NCBI GenBank assembly: GCA_020440605.1
Contig: JAGRNT010000007.1
Location: 1-55,082, forward strand
Origin: a bacterium
Lineage (GTDB): Bacteria > 4484-113 > JAFGCY01
Length of the DNA stretch: 55,082 bases
Direction of reading: 5' to 3'
Position 1 is the first letter of the stretch. Every line of letters begins with the position of its first letter. Positions 35,639-43,992 of the stretch are shown piece by piece. The notes beneath the pieces are model-generated. The model was not told where the DNA came from and did no database searches. It worked only from the letters and a program-made list of their open reading frames with translations. The position numbers were made by a program, and so were the translations under genes.

Positions 35639-38600
35639 TTACTTGAAGCGCGGACCCCAGCCGGCTCCGGGCGGGGTGTAGATCTCGGTGGTCAAAAAAA
35701 AAAAAAAAAAAAAGCTGAACTTGCCCGGCAATTCTCGGACGCTGCCATCAGGGCTGATCAGCAGGTTGCGGCCGCAGCGGCCGTTGTTGCCCTCGGCCGG
35801 GCCCTTGACCGGGTTGCGGCGGCGCTCGCTGATGATCGTCAACGTGCAGGGCACGTCGAATTCGTAGCGGCGCAGGATGCCCCGGCCACCCTGATGCCTG
35901 CCATAGCCGGGATTGTCCATGTTGAGGTGGTAGGCGCTGACCCGGAAGGGATAGCGGCGGGCGATGGTTTCGATAGGCGTGTTCAGGGTGTTCGTCATGT
36001 GGCTGTGCATGCCGGATTCGCCCGGTCCTTCCGGCCCGGCGCCGCAGCCGCCGCCGATGGTTTCGTAGTAGCTGAAGGGTTGCCCCGTGCGCGAGTCCAC
36101 GCCGCCGATCAGCACATTGTTCATCGTGCCCTGCGAACAGGCCGGCATGCGCTCCGGCAGGGCCTGGGCCAGGGCCTGCATCAGCACATCCGTGATGCGC
36201 TGGCTGGTTTCCACGTTGCCGGCGGCGACGGCAGCGGGATACTGTGCATCCACGAGGCTTCCGGGCCGGGTGACAAGCTTCAGCGGCTGCATCGCGCCCT
36301 CGTTCTGCGGCAGCTCATCGGGGGCCAGCAGACGCAGCACGTAGCCCAGCGCTGACAGGGTGATGGCGCGCACGGCATTGATGCTGCCCGGTACCTGGTC
36401 GTCAGTTTCAGAGAAGTCCGCTGTCAGTAGGTCGCCAGCCACGGTCAGCTTCAGGCGGATGGCAACGTCCACGGCTTCGAGGCCGTCGCCATCCATGAAG
36501 TCCTCAGCTTCGTAAGTCCCATCGGGAATGGAAGAAACGACTTCACGCATCATCCGCGCCGAATACTCCAGCAGAGTTGTTGCCATTGTTGAGACATGCT
36601 CCCAGCCGTAGCTCCCGCACATCTCGATCAGGCGGCGACGGCCGGTGAGCTGGCTGGCGAGCTGGGCATTCAGATCGCCCCGGCGCTCGTCCGGCGTGCG
36701 GGATGCATTGCAGATGCGCTGCAGCAAGGCGTCGTCAAACAGTGCAGGCTCAATGCGGATGCCTTCCTCGTCAATGTGCCTGGATAATGGCAGTGAGCCG
36801 GGGGAGATTCCGCCCACGTCGGAGTGGTGCGCGCGGCTGGCAACGAGGAAACGCGGCTGGTCCTCCTCCAGTGGTGTGACCGGGCTGACGATGGTGATGT
36901 CCGGCAGGTGCGTGCCGCCGCTGAAGGGGTCGTTGACGATGTAGTGCGCATCCGGGGCCATTTCCGCCAGCGGGAAGCGTTGCAGCACGGCCTGTACGGC
37001 TGTACCCATCGAGCCGAGGTGCACCGGGATATGCGCGGCCTGCGCAATCATCCGCGCCTGTTCATCGAACACCGCGCAGGAGAAATCCCGACGCTGGTTG
37101 ATGTTGGGCGAATGTGCGGTGCGCATCAGGCTGTTGCCCATCTCCTCGGCCACGGCGGCGAACAGCTGGCGGAAGATTTCGAGTTCGATTGGGTCAGGGA
37201 CCGGGGACCTGGGACCGGGGACCGGGGATCCGGTTGCAGCTTGCAGGTTGCCGGCTGCAGGTTGCTGGTTATCGGCTGCAGGTTCAGGAGGCGCGGCACT
37301 TGATGTCGCACGATCTTCTGCTCCCCGAATGAATTCGGAGCTCCCGGTCCCTGCTGTCTTCTCAATCAATATATGTCCGTTGTCAACCACCCGCATGTCC
37401 CAGCCCGCCGGGATGGTGGTGGTCGCCGACTGCTCTGTGATGATCAGCGGGCCCGCAAGCTGCTGCAGCGGCAGCAGGTCGTCCCGCTGCACCACAGTTG
37501 ACAGCCGCGTCTCGGTCGATCCCTGCAGGTTCACCGGGTTATTCACTCCCTGACCCTGCAAGACCTCCACCGACACATGCACTGAAACGATCTCCAGAGC
37601 GCGATCGAGATGGCAATGCCCGTAAAGCTGCTCGTGCAGGCGGTGGAAGTCCTCATCCCATTGATGCCTGGCGTTCCAGTCCACTGTCAGCTCGTGGTCC
37701 TGGCCCGCATAGCGTACATCCAGTTGCGTGTGGAAGAAGCTCCACATCTGCGTGTCCCGCCCCGCGGCCTGCACATCGGCTTCCAGCTCTTGGGTCATCT
37801 GCTCGATATGCCGGTCCAGCGTGGCAAGGGCATCGTACAGTTCATCCCTGCGGAATTCAGATTCGGACCTGCTGTACATTGCCAGTTCCACGCGGCGGCT
37901 CCTGCTGAAACGCAGCGGCGCTGACAACATGCCGACGGCGCTCAGCAGTCCCGGGCTGGCCGGCAGCAGGATGCGCCGCATTCCCAGCAATTCCGCGAGG
38001 CGCACGGCATGCAGCCCGCCGGCCCCGCCAAAGGGCACCAGTGTGTACTGCCGTGGATCATGCCCTCTCTGCGACGACACCGCACGGATCGCATTCGCCA
38101 TGTTCTGGTCAGCGATACGCAGGATGCCCTCGGCACAGTCCTCGACAGACAGCCCAAGCTGCTGCGCCAGCACGTCCACCACGCGGTATGAGGCCACGAG
38201 GTCCAGCTCCAGCTTGCCCGCCAGCCGCACCTCCTCCGGCAGGTGGCCGAGCACCACATGCGCATCAGTCACCGTTGCCAGCGGTGCATCATGCTGCTGG
38301 CGGCCGTAGCAGGCCGGGCCGGGGTCGGCTCCTGCACTCTGCGGCCCGACCTTGAACGCACCCCCGCTGTCAATCCAGGCGATGCTGCCGCCGCCCGCGC
38401 CGACGGTGTGGATGTCGATATGCGGCAGGCGCAGCGGGATGTTGTCAATCTCCATGGTGCGCGCCAGCGGCAGGCCGTTGTCCAGCAGTGCTACATCCGT
38501 GCTGGTGCCGCCCATGTCAAAGGTGACCAGCTTCGTGATTCCGCAGTCCTGCCCGGCCTGCAGAGCACCGAGCGCTCCGCCGGCCGGCCCGCTGAGCATC

Positions 38601-39580
38601 GTCAGCACCGGCTTTTTGCTGACAACCGAGACCGGCACCAGCCCGCCGTCAGAAGCCATGATGGACAGCTGCTGCTGTTCGCCGGCCTCCAGCTTCGCGA
38701 GATACTGCTTCATCATCCGCGCAACCATTGCATTGGCAACGGTGGTGCAGCAGCGTTCATACTCCAGCGCATCCGGCGCGATCTCCGTGGACAGGTGGAT
38801 GTCCTTGCGGTGGTTGTTGCTGAGCTCGACACTCCGCTGGATCTGCTCATCGCTCATTTCCCAGCGCCGTTCGTCGCCGATGCTCTCCCAGTATTCATTC
38901 CTCAGGCGGATCAGACTACGCAGCGATTCTTCGGTCGTTTTGCTTTCAGAGCGGTAGCTGTGGAAGAAAGTCTCGATTGCACGTTCCTGCTCGCTGTCCG
39001 GTCCGACAAGGCAGACTGCCCAGGAATCGATCGCCAGGATTCCTTCGCGGAATTTGTATGGATCATAGAAACGTACGAGATCCTCCGGCCAGTCCGCAAC
39101 CGCATCATGCAGACCGAAGACCAGCCGGGAATCCACCAGCGGCATGCCGCGTCGCGGATGCAGCGCATACAGCTCCGGCCGGTTCTGGCGGCCAATGGAG
39201 AGCAGGCCCTCCATACCCCGGTTGACAACCAGTCCCACTCTTGCTCCGCTGCGGGTCAGCATCGCATTCGTTGCCACCGTCGTTCCGTGGATCAGCTCAT
39301 AGGGCTCCATGTCGCGCCCGGCCATCATCATCAGCATCTTCGCGCCTTCCAGCACTGCGCGCGAGGGGTCGTCCGGTGTGCTCAGGAGCTTGTGCGTGAG
39401 CAGCAGCCTGCCATCTGAGTCGGTGAGCACGAGGTCGGTGAAGGTCCCGCCGGTGTCCACGGCGATGCGCAACATTCCGCGCGGGACGCTGTCCGCCCCC
39501 GTTGCCACATTGAGCGGGTCCAGCCCGTCATGCTCGGGATCGGTCTCCGTGTCATCCCAGTTCTTATGCAGGTCCGTCAT
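35639..39580 (-). CDS. Fused HyuA-HyuB hydantoinase/5-oxoprolinase-type enzyme
   Basis: 1313 residues. HyuA-type half: VDTGGTFTDLVL (ATP-binding), PYELIHGTTVATNAML, DMGGTSTDVAL and AGGLHAVRLAELLG. HyuB-type half from about residue 800: IELEIFRQLFAAVAEEMGNSL, DFSCAVFDEQARMI, YIVNDPFSGGTHLPD, YETIGGGCGAGP. Such enzymes use ATP to open 5-oxoproline, hydantoin or related cyclic amides; the substrate is not deducible. Bacterial versions are usually two genes, so the fusion is notable. The linker (about 765-795) is encoded by two heptamer repeat arrays. Close to the end, T20 on the coding strand encodes a Phe run just before TTEIYTPPGAGWG, the normal closing motif. The frame is kept across it, but an indel there would truncate or alter the last 17 residues. 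Confidence 0.9.
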   Translation of the reverse strand: MTDLHKNWDDTETDPEHDGLDPLNVATGADSVPRGMLRIAVDTGGTFTDLVLTDSDGRLLLTHKLLSTPDDPSRAVLEGAKMLMMMAGRDMEPYELIHGTTVATNAMLTRSGARVGLVVNRGMEGLLSIGRQNRPELYALHPRRGMPLVDSRLVFGLHDAVADWPEDLVRFYDPYKFREGILAIDSWAVCLVGPDSEQERAIETFFHSYRSESKTTEESLRSLIRLRNEYWESIGDERRWEMSDEQIQRSVELSNNHRKDIHLSTEIAPDALEYERCCTTVANAMVARMMKQYLAKLEAGEQQQLSIMASDGGLVPVSVVSKKPVLTMLSGPAGGALGALQAGQDCGITKLVTFDMGGTSTDVALLDNGLPLARTMEIDNIPLRLPHIDIHTVGAGGGSIAWIDSGGAFKVGPQSAGADPGPACYGRQQHDAPLATVTDAHVVLGHLPEEVRLAGKLELDLVASYRVVDVLAQQLGLSVEDCAEGILRIADQNMANAIRAVSSQRGHDPRQYTLVPFGGAGGLHAVRLAELLGMRRILLPASPGLLSAVGMLSAPLRFSRSRRVELAMYSRSESEFRRDELYDALATLDRHIEQMTQELEADVQAAGRDTQMWSFFHTQLDVRYAGQDHELTVDWNARHQWDEDFHRLHEQLYGHCHLDRALEIVSVHVSVEVLQGQGVNNPVNLQGSTETRLSTVVQRDDLLPLQQLAGPLIITEQSATTTIPAGWDMRVVDNGHILIEKTAGTGSSEFIRGAEDRATSSAAPPEPAADNQQPAAGNLQAATGSPVPGPRSPVPDPIELEIFRQLFAAVAEEMGNSLMRTAHSPNINQRRDFSCAVFDEQARMIAQAAHIPVHLGSMGTAVQAVLQRFPLAEMAPDAHYIVNDPFSGGTHLPDITIVSPVTPLEEDQPRFLVASRAHHSDVGGISPGSLPLSRHIDEEGIRIEPALFDDALLQRICNASRTPDERRGDLNAQLASQLTGRRRLIEMCGSYGWEHVSTMATTLLEYSARMMREVVSSIPDGTYEAEDFMDGDGLEAVDVAIRLKLTVAGDLLTADFSETDDQVPGSINAVRAITLSALGYVLRLLAPDELPQNEGAMQPLKLVTRPGSLVDAQYPAAVAAGNVETSQRITDVLMQALAQALPERMPACSQGTMNNVLIGGVDSRTGQPFSYYETIGGGCGAGPEGPGESGMHSHMTNTLNTPIETIARRYPFRVSAYHLNMDNPGYGRHQGGRGILRRYEFDVPCTLTIISERRRNPVKGPAEGNNGRCGRNLLISPDGSVRELPGKFSFFFFFFLTTEIYTPPGAGWGPRFK
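35694..35713. repeat. A20/T20 homopolymer inside the hydantoinase gene
   Basis: Twenty consecutive A on the plus strand, T on the coding strand, in otherwise GC-rich coding DNA. It encodes most of a Phe run. It may be a slippage-prone switch or an assembly or sequencing artefact. Confidence 0.9.
37197..37231. repeat. Heptamer tandem array GGGACCG
   Basis: Five consecutive 7-base units: gggaccg, gggacct, gggaccg, gggaccg, gggatcc. On the coding strand it reads as a Pro/Val/Gly/Arg/Ser linker. It directly abuts a second heptamer array. Confidence 0.85.
37232..37286. repeat. Heptamer tandem array GGTTGCA
   Basis: Nearly eight 7-base units (ggttgca, gcttgca, ggttgcc, ggctgca, ggttgct, ggttatc, ggctgca, ggttca). 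It encodes an Ala/Asn/Gln/Pro-rich linker between the HyuA and HyuB halves. The unit differs from the neighbouring array but the period is the same. Confidence 0.85.
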
Positions 39581-39615
39581 GCACTTTCGTCACAATCATA
39601 AACCGCGCCGCCGAG

Positions 39616-39621
39616 TAAAAT
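39616..39621 (+). promoter_or_regulatory. Possible -10 for the DUF2461 gene
   Basis: TAAAAT 33 bases before the start codon in the short (about 74 base) divergent interval between the hydantoinase and DUF2461 genes. No good -35 is seen. Confidence 0.35.
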
Positions 39622-39653
39622 AGCCCCAGCATCCAGCTGGGTAGAGGAATAGC

Positions 39654-40385
39654 ATGGCTAAGGCAGCAGCAAAGGCAGTTGAGATCGCCCCCTTCACGGG
39701 CTTCACGAAGAAGACCATCGCGTTCTACAGGGATCTTGCGAAGCACAATGAGCGTGAGTGGTTCGAGGCGCACCGTGACAGCTACATGAACGATGTGATC
39801 GCACCGGCGCAGTCCTTCATCGTCAGCATGGGCGGGAAGGTGGCCAAGCTCTCCGGCGGACTGCAGGCCAACCCGGACTACAACGGCAAGGGCAGCTTCA
39901 AGAAGATCTTCACCGATGTGCGCTACAACCAGGATCGCAACCCCTACAAGACCTGGATGGACATCATGTTCTGGGAGGGCACGCGCAAGTCGAAGAAGGA
40001 CAATTCAGCCTTCTACCTGCGCATGAACCCGGAGAAGCTGTTCCTGGTGGCCGGGATCAAGGGCTTTGACAACAGCCTGCTGAAGGGCTGGCGCAGCGAG
40101 ATGGCGAACACTGCCAAGCAGAAGGCGGCGAAGACCGTGGTCGACAAGCTCAGAAAGGGCGGCTATGAGATTCTCGGCGAGACCTACAAGACCCTGCCGC
40201 GTGGCGCGAATGAGGACGGCCCGATGCCGGAGCTGCAGAAGTACAGCGGCTTCTATGCCGTGCATGAGGAAAAGCTGCCGGATGTGGTCTACTCGGAGAA
40301 GCTGCTGGAGCACTGCCTGAAGCACTATAAGGCGATGCTGCCGCTGCATCAGCTGATGGTGGGGATAGCTGAGAAGCATAAGTAG
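39654..40385 (+). CDS. DUF2461 / TIGR02453 family protein
   Basis: 243 residues. The family pattern is clear: FTGFTKKTIAFYRDLAKHNEREWFEAHRDSYMNDV at the start, then IFTDVRYNQDRNPYKTWMDIMFW and AFYLRMNPEKLFLVAGI, followed by a Lys-rich helical section and KYSGFYAVHEEKLPD. The function of the family is not known; it is widespread and cytoplasmic. RBS GAGGAAT precedes the ATG. The stop codon is followed immediately by the nonamer repeat array. Confidence 0.88.
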   Translation: MAKAAAKAVEIAPFTGFTKKTIAFYRDLAKHNEREWFEAHRDSYMNDVIAPAQSFIVSMGGKVAKLSGGLQANPDYNGKGSFKKIFTDVRYNQDRNPYKTWMDIMFWEGTRKSKKDNSAFYLRMNPEKLFLVAGIKGFDNSLLKGWRSEMANTAKQKAAKTVVDKLRKGGYEILGETYKTLPRGANEDGPMPELQKYSGFYAVHEEKLPDVVYSEKLLEHCLKHYKAMLPLHQLMVGIAEKHK

Positions 40386-40386
40386 T

Positions 40387-40519
40387 TGGAATAGTTCGAA
40401 TAGTATTAGTAGTGAGAATAGTATTGGAAGTAGAAATAGTGGGGAGGTGTGGGAGCCGCGAATCGCAGCCTCGCCGGGGCAGTGGGAATAGTGCGAATAG
40501 TATTGGAAGTAGAAAAAGT
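40387..40519. repeat. Two nonamer arrays (NNNAATAGT) flanking a GC-rich hairpin-like core
   Basis: Six 9-base units run from 40387 to 40440 (tggaatagt, tcgaatagt, attagtagt, gagaatagt, attggaagt, agaaatagt) and four from 40484 to 40519 (gggaatagt, gcgaatagt, attggaagt, agaaaaagt). A 21-base stretch is repeated perfectly at 40416-40436 and 40495-40515. Between them lies a 43-base GC-rich core with an imperfect inverted repeat (GAGCCGCGAATCGCAGCCTC, 40453-40472). The arrays sit just downstream of the four-helix-bundle gene. Confidence 0.85.
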
Positions 40520-40584
40520 GCATCGTCACTTCCACAATGAACAAAAGCCCCTACATGGTGCATTCGTTCAATGTGTAAATCTGA

Positions 40585-40965
40585 CTACACCTTCCCTGCA
40601 AATCTCGTGTGGATGCTTTCCAGCATTCTGTTGATTTCCCCGAGAAGATCCAGACAGTGGTGATATTCGTCAATGTTGCCATAGCCGAGTTCGCGGGTGA
40701 TGACGAGCAAGGTATCCACCTCGCGTGCTGAGCCGATTGCCATGGATAGGAAGTGAGCATAATCCCTGTCCGTGTGCCGCCCGTTCCCCTCTGCGATATT
40801 GGCAGCAATTGAGACACATGCTCGCCTGAGCTGCGAGGTCAGGCCGAACTGTTCAGATCTGGGGAACGCGGAGCTTAGCCTGTAAACACACATGGTCAGT
40901 TCTATGGAGCGCTGCCAGACTTTCAGATCCCTATGCGATTCAATGTTTCTCTTAACGGTCATCAT
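40585..40965 (-). CDS. Four-helix-bundle protein (S23 / TIGR02436 family, Avd-like)
   Basis: 126 residues. Family signatures: HRDLKVWQRSIELTMCVYRLSSAFPRSEQFGLTSQLRRACVSIAANIAEGNGRHTDRDYAHFLSMAIGSAREVDTLL. These basic four-helix bundles are known from 23S rRNA intervening sequences and as the Avd accessory protein of diversity-generating retroelements; most solitary copies have no known job. No reverse transcriptase or variable repeat target is nearby. The gene and its surroundings (about 40.4-41.2 kb) are visibly more AT-rich than the window, suggesting transfer. A 12-bp palindrome ATACATATGTAT (40964-40975) overlaps the start codon. Confidence 0.92.
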   Translation of the reverse strand: MMTVKRNIESHRDLKVWQRSIELTMCVYRLSSAFPRSEQFGLTSQLRRACVSIAANIAEGNGRHTDRDYAHFLSMAIGSAREVDTLLVITRELGYGNIDEYHHCLDLLGEINRMLESIHTRFAGKV

Positions 40966-41266
40966 ACATATGTATAGTATCTCGTATGACGAAATATGTC
41001 AATGTGGTTAAAATAAAAACATCCGATTTTCTTAGAAGTTGCTTCCAGGAGCACTACATTAGTGTCAATCTCGGCCTGGCACTATTTGAACTGCGCAAAC
41101 TGTTAGAACTTTTCAGACTGCTTTTTCGAACATTTCGCGATAGAGCACTATCAATAAGGGTACGCATCTGCATGGGAATGCAGGGATTGCCCCTTGGGGC
41201 CATCCAACAGGCGGGATCCTCTGGACCGGGAGCACCGCCAGCCTATATACAATCTGGAGGAATCAC
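40966..41266. other. AT-rich intergenic region
   Basis: About 300 bases between the four-helix-bundle gene and the redoxin gene. The left part is AT-rich and holds the 12-bp palindrome at the former's start. A short plus-strand reading frame (40986-41270) has no ribosome-binding site or family likeness and I do not call it. No terminator is seen. Confidence 0.4.
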
Positions 41267-41959
41267 ATGATCCGCAGACTGATCGCCACTTTCGCGATGC
41301 TTGCCATCGCCATTACCGCCATCTATGCCATGAGCGCCCCGCGCGCCGAAGCCCAGGGCATGGCCGTCGAGCCCGGCACCTCCGGCTACGATTTCAGCCT
41401 GATGGACACCGAGGGCCACAACCACCACCTGGCGGACTACTTCGCCGACGGACGCACCGTCGTGCTGGAGTGGTACAACCCCGGCTGTCCCTTCGTGAAG
41501 AAGTACTACGAGGGTGGCAACGACAGCATGGTGGATGCCAAGGCCTTCGCGGAGGAGAACGGCGTCGTCTGGCTGGCCGTCAACTCCGGTGCGCCCGGCA
41601 AGCAGGGCCACGGCCTGGAAGCCAATTCACAGTCCGCGACGGACTGGGGCATTGACAACCCGATCCTGCTTGATGAGGATGGCAGCGTCGGCCGGATGTT
41701 CGGTGCCCAGAACACCCCGCAGCTCTTCATTCTCTCCAGCGACGGCGTGCTGCTCTACAACGGCGGCGTCGATGAGACCAAGGCTGCCGGCGAGACCCCG
41801 CAGCACAACTACGTGATCAATGCGCTGACGCAGCACATGGCCGGTGAGACCATCGATCCCGCCAGCACCGCGCATGTCGGCTGCAGCGTGAAGTACGGTG
41901 AGCAGAAGCAGGCCGCCGAGGGTGGCATGCAGCCGCAGAACGCCCAGGGTGCGCGTTAG
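41267..41959 (+). CDS. Secreted redoxin (AhpC/TSA thioredoxin-like family)
   Basis: 230 residues with a signal peptide (MIRRLIATFAMLAIAITAIYAMSAPRAEA by parts) for export. The thioredoxin-like domain has GTSGYDFSLMDTEGHNHHLADY, then VLEWYNPGCPFVKKYYEGGN with a single active-site-like Cys, AVNSGAPGKQG, and GAQNTPQLFILSSDGVLLYNGGVDE with the cis-Pro. The YNPxCPFVKKxY signature is that of peroxiredoxin-like periplasmic proteins. A second Cys lies near the C-terminus (AHVGCSVKY), which could be the resolving Cys. RBS GGAGGAATC precedes the ATG. Its stop codon directly abuts the convergent aroQ stop. Confidence 0.88.
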   Translation: MIRRLIATFAMLAIAITAIYAMSAPRAEAQGMAVEPGTSGYDFSLMDTEGHNHHLADYFADGRTVVLEWYNPGCPFVKKYYEGGNDSMVDAKAFAEENGVVWLAVNSGAPGKQGHGLEANSQSATDWGIDNPILLDEDGSVGRMFGAQNTPQLFILSSDGVLLYNGGVDETKAAGETPQHNYVINALTQHMAGETIDPASTAHVGCSVKYGEQKQAAEGGMQPQNAQGAR

Positions 41960-42406
41960 TCAGCCTGCGTGCTGCTGCAGCCTGGCTGCCAGCAGATGCA
42001 GCCCGGCTACGTAACTGTCCGGGCCGAAGCCGGTGACGACGCCGACTGCGCCCATCGCTGTATAGCTGTGGCGGCGGAACTCCTCGCGGGCATGGATGTT
42101 CGAGAGGTGTACTTCCACCACGGGCAGGCCGCAGGCGCGGATCGCATCAAGCAAGGCAATACTGGTATGGGAATAAGCCGCGGGGTTCATGAGGATCCCG
42201 CGGTTTCCGTTTTCTGCCGCAGAGAGAATCGCATCCACGAGTACTCCCTCGTGGTTGCTCTGGAGGATCGTCAGCTCCAGCCCGCGCTGCTTCGCCGTCT
42301 CCTCCAGCAGGGCATTGATCCCGGCCAGGCTGAGCGAGCCGTAGATCTCAGGTTCGCGCGTGCCGAGCCTGTCGAGTGATGGTCCGTGCAGTACCAGCAG
42401 TTTCAT
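41960..42406 (-). CDS. aroQ: 3-dehydroquinate dehydratase, type II
   Basis: 148 residues, the usual type II size. Converts 3-dehydroquinate to 3-dehydroshikimate. Motifs: [19 protein letters not shown] (flexible lid with Arg and Tyr), [28 protein letters not shown] and [16 protein letters not shown] with the catalytic His. In the first motif, GPS replaces the common GPN. Last gene of the aromatic operon; start overlaps the aroKB stop (ATGA). Confidence 0.96.
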   Translation of the reverse strand: MKLLVLHGPSLDRLGTREPEIYGSLSLAGINALLEETAKQRGLELTILQSNHEGVLVDAILSAAENGNRGILMNPAAYSHTSIALLDAIRACGLPVVEVHLSNIHAREEFRRHSYTAMGAVGVVTGFGPDSYVAGLHLLAARLQQHAG

Positions 42407-43992
42407 GGCCTGATCGCCTCCAGGGAACTGAGCACCTCGGCCTTGCTGACCTCGATGTCATACATCACCTCACCGGGGCGGACCGGGAGCACCATCCGCA
42501 GGCCGCCCGCGCGGTTCTTCTTGTCTAGCTGCATCCGTCCCAGTATCGCAGACTCCTCCGGCAGCACGATGGCTTCAGGCAGGCGGCACTGCGCGAGCGC
42601 CCGGCGCAGGATCGCCTCGTTGTCAGCCTGGGCCATGCCGTTTTCCTCGGCGATGCGGCAGGCGCAGAGCATGCCGAGCCCGACGGCTGCGCCATGAGAA
42701 AGCGTTCCCTCTGACAGGGCCTCAAGGGCATGGCCCACACTGTGGCCGAAGTTCAGCAGGCGGCGCGGACCCTGCTCGCGGAAGTCAGCGCTCACGAGCT
42801 CGCATTTCTGCAGGCTGCAGCGCTCCACGAGCCGCGTGAGTGCCGGCAGGTCGCCGCGGCTGGCCGGGGCGTAGTCCGCCGCCGGAGCATCCTCGATCAC
42901 ACCGCTGAGCATGTCGTACTTGACGACCTCCGCCAGCCCGCAGTGCAGCTCGGCATCGGGCAGCGTTGCCAGGGCTCGCGGGTCGCAGGCCACGCAGTCC
43001 GGCAGATGGAAGCTGCCCACGAGGTTCTTGGCCCCGCCGAAGTTGACGGCGGTCTTGCCGCCGATCGCCGCGTCGACCATCGCCATCAGGCTCGTGGGCA
43101 GCAGCAGGAGCCTGATGCCGCGCATGTAGAGCGATGCGGCGAGTCCGGCGAGGTCAGTGACAACGCCGCCACCCAGCCCGATCAGGAGGGCATCGCGCCC
43201 GGCGCGGCTTTCCGCGAGGAAGCTCAGTACACGCTGCAGGCCCTGCATGTCCTTGCTGCTCTCCCCGGCCGGCAGGCTCAGCCAGTGCATCTCGCGCTCC
43301 GCCAGGGCCAGGGCTTCGCAGAGCGACTCACCGTGCAGCGGCATCACGTTGTCATCGCTGAGCAGGAACACGCGCCGGCCCTCCGGCAGCAATGCATCCA
43401 GGCGCAGCGGATCACGCAGCAGGCCGTGGATCACGTGCACGGGGGAGTAGTGTCCCTCTTCAGGTTCGACCACGCGCGGTTCGCCGAAGTACCAGGCGAT
43501 CTGCCGCGCACAGTAGGCGGGGCTGAGATAGCTGGTGTCGACCTGGTGGCTGGCCAGACGGTAGACCGGCTCGCGCTCGGCGAGCAGCTCAGCGATTCTG
43601 TTCTCGATATCCGCGGTGAACAGCAGTGGGCGGTGGCCCTGGGCTTCGATACGGTTCAGCAGGCTCTCGACGTCGGCACTGAGATTGACGACATGGCTAC
43701 CGCGGCTCAGCAGCTCGCGCCGCCAGGGATCGAGCACCGTGCCGCCGCCGCTGGCAATCACCACATGGCGGGCTGATGACAGCTCCAGGCAGCATTCCAG
43801 CTCAAGTTCGCGGAAGCGCTCCTCACCGAAGCGCTCCCAGAGTTCGGGGATGCTCATCCCGCTGCGGCTGGCAACCATTTCGTCGGTGTCAACGAAGGCC
43901 AGGCCCAGCAGCCGGGCCAGCTCACGGCCGACGCTGGATTTGCCGCTGCCCATGAAGCCCGTCAGCAGGATGCGGTCCGGCAGCTCAGACAT
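42403..43992 (-). CDS. aroKB: Bifunctional shikimate kinase / 3-dehydroquinate synthase
   Basis: 529 residues. Residues 1-165 are shikimate kinase: [14 protein letters not shown] (P-loop, Lys18), [30 protein letters not shown] and [11 protein letters not shown]. Residues about 175-529 are dehydroquinate synthase: [51 protein letters not shown] (metal Glu) and [13 protein letters not shown] (metal His). The two steps it catalyses are not consecutive (steps 2 and 5). The same AroK-AroB fusion is known from Thermotoga maritima. The start at 43992 (MSELPDR) overlaps aroC by eight bases; an ATG further upstream would only read aroC out of frame. Confidence 0.95.
   Translation of the reverse strand: MSELPDRILLTGFMGSGKSSVGRELARLLGLAFVDTDEMVASRSGMSIPELWERFGEERFRELELECCLELSSARHVVIASGGGTVLDPWRRELLSRGSHVVNLSADVESLLNRIEAQGHRPLLFTADIENRIAELLAEREPVYRLASHQVDTSYLSPAYCARQIAWYFGEPRVVEPEEGHYSPVHVIHGLLRDPLRLDALLPEGRRVFLLSDDNVMPLHGESLCEALALAEREMHWLSLPAGESSKDMQGLQRVLSFLAESRAGRDALLIGLGGGVVTDLAGLAASLYMRGIRLLLLPTSLMAMVDAAIGGKTAVNFGGAKNLVGSFHLPDCVACDPRALATLPDAELHCGLAEVVKYDMLSGVIEDAPAADYAPASRGDLPALTRLVERCSLQKCELVSADFREQGPRRLLNFGHSVGHALEALSEGTLSHGAAVGLGMLCACRIAEENGMAQADNEAILRRALAQCRLPEAIVLPEESAILGRMQLDKKNRAGGLRMVLPVRPGEVMYDIEVSKAEVLSSLEAIRP

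Noticed and set aside
35639..35720. Frameshifted pseudogene at the poly-A tract
   Set aside because: The frame stays open on both sides of the tract and the closing motif of HyuB proteins is found in frame after it, so the gene is intact as given.
40387..40519. CRISPR-like repeats
   Set aside because: Units are 9 bases without unique spacers of constant length, and there are no cas genes.
40150..40563. Minus-strand frame with a Thr-Ile-x tripeptide repeat
   Set aside because: The period-3 peptide is only the readout of the 9-base DNA repeats and the frame crosses the end of the DUF2461 gene; no start signals.
40585..40965. Diversity-generating retroelement
   Set aside because: Only an Avd-like four-helix-bundle gene is present; there is no reverse transcriptase and no template/variable repeat pair with adenine-biased differences.
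40986..41270. 94-codon plus-strand frame starting MTKYVNVVKIKTSDFL
   Set aside because: Low-GC intergenic sequence, no ribosome-binding site, no family likeness, and it overlaps the redoxin start. It could still be a small gene of foreign origin, but I cannot support it.
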